Of a stretch of DNA of 15,782 nucleotides, positions 13,881 to 15,782 are shown in pieces. The DNA comes from VFMC01 sp040380855. Lineage in GTDB: Bacteria; Actinomycetota; Acidimicrobiia; Acidimicrobiales; Ilumatobacteraceae. The stretch spans positions 1-15,782 of the forward strand of contig JBEIIG010000079.1 in assembly GCA_040380855.1 (NCBI GenBank). Reading direction: 5' to 3'. The notes under the pieces were generated by a model, which saw only the letters and a list, made by a program, of their open reading frames with translations, was not told the DNA's origin and made no database searches. Positions within the stretch are counted from its first letter, which is position 1. The number at the start of each line of letters is the position of its first letter. The position numbers and the translations under genes were made by a program.

Positions 13881-14826
13881 CGCCTATGTGCCGGTGGCGG
13901 TCACGTCGCGGAGCGGGTTCGACGAGTCGGTCCACTTCGGTGCGGTCGTCGCGCTCGGGCCCAGCGGCGAGGTCGAGTTCGCAGCCGGCGACCCGACCGT
14001 GGCCATCTACCCGCGTAGTTCGAACAAGCCGATGCAGGCCGTGGCAATGGTGCGGGCTGGGCTGTCGTTGCCGCCCGATCTGTTGGCGCTGGTGTGCGCC
14101 AGCCACGACGGCACGCCGGCGCACCTGGCCGCTGCTCGGCGCATCCTCGCCTCGGCCGGCCTCGACGACACGGCGCTCGCCAACACCGCCGACCTGCCGC
14201 TCGACGACGATGCTGCCGAGGCGGTGCTGCGTGCAGGGGGCGGACGCACCCCGCTGCAGATGAACTGCAGCGGCAAGCACAGCGGCATGGTGGCCACCTG
14301 TGTGGCCAACGGGTGGCCGCACGACGCGTCGTACCTCGAGGGGCTGCACCCGTTGCAGCAGGCCATCACCGCGTCGATCGCCGAACTCGCCGGAGAGCAG
14401 CCGACGCACATCGGCGTCGACGGGTGCGGTGCTCCGGCCCACGTGATCTCGCTCGTCGGCTTGGCCCGCTGCTTCCGTGCCATCGCCACCGGTGCCGCCG
14501 GTGCAGCAGGCGACGAGGTGTACACAGCGATGACCGATCACCCCGACATGGTGGGTGGGGAACGTCGCGACGTGACAGCCTTCATGCGGCTGGTGCCGGG
14601 GCTGATGGCGAAAGACGGTGCCGACGGTGTGTTCGCCGCGGCACTACCCGACGGTCGGGCCGTGGCGTTGAAGATCGCCGACGGAGCGAACCGTGCCCGC
14701 CCTCCGCTGATGGTGGCGGCACTTGCGGCACTGGGCATCGATGTCGCCGAAGTGGCACCGGTCGTCGCCGAGCACATCCGCGGTCACGGCCGGGTGGTGG
14801 GCGAGGTCAGGGCCTTGCTGCGATGA
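13864..14826 (+). CDS. Class 3 (Rhizobium etli ReAV-type) L-asparaginase
   Basis: This 320-residue enzyme of the asparaginase II family should hydrolyse L-asparagine to aspartate and ammonia. It is unrelated to the classic AnsA/AnsB fold. Residues corresponding to the ReAV active site are visible: Ser52 and Lys55 in RSSNKPMQ (an S-x-x-K pair), Ser80 in CASHDG, the zinc ligands Cys135 and Lys138 in NCSGKHSG, Cys188 in VDGCGAP, and a lysine near 270 in VALKIADG. HPDMVGG at 226-232 is also a family mark. Three starts are possible: GTG 13834, ATG 13864 and ATG 13870. The earliest gives a Gln/Pro tail shadowing the previous gene; 13864 and 13870 differ by two residues and neither has a clear ribosome site. 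The stop overlaps the next start by four bases. Confidence 0.9.
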   Translation: MTMKADAYVPVAVTSRSGFDESVHFGAVVALGPSGEVEFAAGDPTVAIYPRSSNKPMQAVAMVRAGLSLPPDLLALVCASHDGTPAHLAAARRILASAGLDDTALANTADLPLDDDAAEAVLRAGGGRTPLQMNCSGKHSGMVATCVANGWPHDASYLEGLHPLQQAITASIAELAGEQPTHIGVDGCGAPAHVISLVGLARCFRAIATGAAGAAGDEVYTAMTDHPDMVGGERRDVTAFMRLVPGLMAKDGADGVFAAALPDGRAVALKIADGANRARPPLMVAALAALGIDVAEVAPVVAEHIRGHGRVVGEVRALLR

Positions 14827-15782
14827 GCGCAATCCCCTTTGTCGCACTCGCCGACCCGAGGTACGCCCAAGCGGTTCCGGTGTCGCCGTCGATCACCCGT
14901 GTCGTGGCGCAGAACCCGTCGAAGTTCACCTATCACGGTACGGGTACCTACATCGTCGGCGCAGGTGCCGAGGTGGTGGTGATCGACCCGGGGCCGCGGC
15001 TCGACTCGCACCGCGACGCGCTCGCTGCAGCGCTGACCGGTCGTCGAGTGGCTGCGATCCTGATCACCCACTGCCATGCCGACCACTCGCCACTCGCCGC
15101 GTGGTTGGCGGCCGAGACCGGCGCGCCGACCGTGGGGTTCGGGCCCCATCCGCGGCCGAGCGATCTCGAGGTGGCCGACCTCGAACTCGACGACGACGAT
15201 GACGACGAGGTGTCGGCGGCCGACGAGGCCGAGCCAGAGGCTGCCGAAGCGACGCCGGTGGCGATGGAGGAGAGCACCGACTTCGACTTCGAGCCGACCC
15301 TGCGTGTGGTCGATGGTGGGGTCGCCGCCCGGGTGCAGGGCGTCACCCTGCGGGCGGTGCACACGCCTGGGCACACGTCGAACCACCTGTGCTTCGGGTT
15401 CGACGAGGAACGGGCCCTCTTCACGGGCGACCATGTGATGGGGTGGAGCACCACGGTGATCGCCCCACCCGACGGCGACATGCGGGCCTACTTCGAGTCG
15501 CTGCGCCGGGTGATGCAACGCAACGACGCCACGCTGTGGCCCACCCACGGTGCGCCCGTCACCGAGCCGGCACTGTTCCTCGAAGCGTTCCTCGCCCACC
15601 GTCTGGGGCGTGAGGCACAGGTGCTGGCTGCCGTGCGCGGGGGCCAGACGTCCATTGCAGCCATGGTGAAGGTGTTGTACGCCGAGGTGCGCAAGGAGCT
15701 GCACAAGCCGGCCCGACGCAGCGTGTTGTCGCACCTCGTGAAGCTGGTCGACGATGGCCTGGTGGCCGTGGCCGACGGCGGC
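14823..15782 (+). CDS. Metallo-beta-lactamase-fold hydrolase, LACTB2-like, cut by window end
   Basis: The first 320 residues of an MBL-fold protein are present and the frame is still open at the window edge. Metal ligands are complete: His83-x-His85-x-Asp87-His88 in THCHADHS, His184 in TPGHT, Asp203 in FTGDHV and His242 in THG. The C-terminal part after 265 (SIAAMVKVLYAEV, LSHLVKLVDDGLV) looks like the winged-helix extension of LACTB2-like hydrolases and some RNases. Between residues 115 and 158, just after the first metal motif, there is a very acidic insert with six consecutive Asp. ATG 14823 overlaps the asparaginase stop (ATGA), so the genes are co-translated. The substrate is not readable; a thioester or nucleic acid are both possible. 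Only a few residues are likely missing. Confidence 0.9.
   Translation, partial: MSAIPFVALADPRYAQAVPVSPSITRVVAQNPSKFTYHGTGTYIVGAGAEVVVIDPGPRLDSHRDALAAALTGRRVAAILITHCHADHSPLAAWLAAETGAPTVGFGPHPRPSDLEVADLELDDDDDDEVSAADEAEPEAAEATPVAMEESTDFDFEPTLRVVDGGVAARVQGVTLRAVHTPGHTSNHLCFGFDEERALFTGDHVMGWSTTVIAPPDGDMRAYFESLRRVMQRNDATLWPTHGAPVTEPALFLEAFLAHRLGREAQVLAAVRGGQTSIAAMVKVLYAEVRKELHKPARRSVLSHLVKLVDDGLVAVADGG

Noticed and set aside
1..15782. CRISPR arrays, tRNA or rRNA genes, transposases, toxin-antitoxin or phage genes
   Set aside because: I looked on both strands and found no regularly spaced repeats, no tRNA-like cloverleaf, no rRNA signature and no mobile-element protein motif.

Overview
The window is high-GC DNA from what looks like an actinobacterium, most plausibly of the Acidimicrobiia type. 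The grounds are strong GC bias at third codon positions, frequent GTG starts, an F420/deazaflavin-type oxidoreductase, leaderless-looking promoters (TANNNT placed 6-7 nt before a start codon) and very tight gene packing with many 4-nt stop/start overlaps. The taxonomic guess comes from reading proteins by eye, not from a search. I see no rRNA, tRNA, CRISPR array, insertion sequence or phage gene. No stretch over 300 nt lacks a gene. Seventeen genes are supported.

Layout. (1) 20-1370, plus strand: a BI-1/YccA family membrane protein and a deazaflavin-dependent nitroreductase-family protein. (2) 1401-2390, minus: an epoxide-hydrolase-type alpha/beta hydrolase, convergent with the previous pair across a small hairpin. 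(3) 2391-2532: a short intergenic region with two copies of an imperfect 45-nt direct repeat. (4) 2531-4646, minus: a translationally coupled three-gene cassette holding a ferritin-like protein, a DUF455-type ferritin-like protein and a small protein of unknown family. Its upstream region carries a perfect 18-bp palindrome and further ACTGT/ACAGT half-sites. (5) 4739-6333, minus: a cysteine-free protein resembling the TraR/DksA C-terminus, coupled to a UbiB/ABC1 atypical kinase. (6) 6407-10818, plus: a complete ABC importer of the Ugp/Mal carbohydrate class (ATPase, two permeases, lipoprotein binding protein), with all junctions overlapping. It is divergent from block 5, and both sides have a candidate leaderless promoter. 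(7) 10829-11383: a cyclophilin whose own candidate leaderless promoter overlaps the stop codon of the binding-protein gene. (8) 11404 to the window end, plus: a YcaQ/AlkZ-like DNA glycosylase family protein, an AI-2E family transporter, a class 3 (Rhizobium etli-type) L-asparaginase and a metallo-beta-lactamase-fold hydrolase cut by the window edge. Every junction in this chain overlaps.

How they fit together. The importer is the only fully readable pathway unit. It should bring in a small polar solute, by resemblance glycerol-3-phosphate, a glycerophosphodiester or a sugar. The most promising unexplained unit is the ferritin-like cassette with its palindromic upstream region. Next is the pairing of a zinc-ligand-free DksA-like small protein with a UbiB kinase. 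The remaining genes are ordinary housekeeping or catabolic functions.
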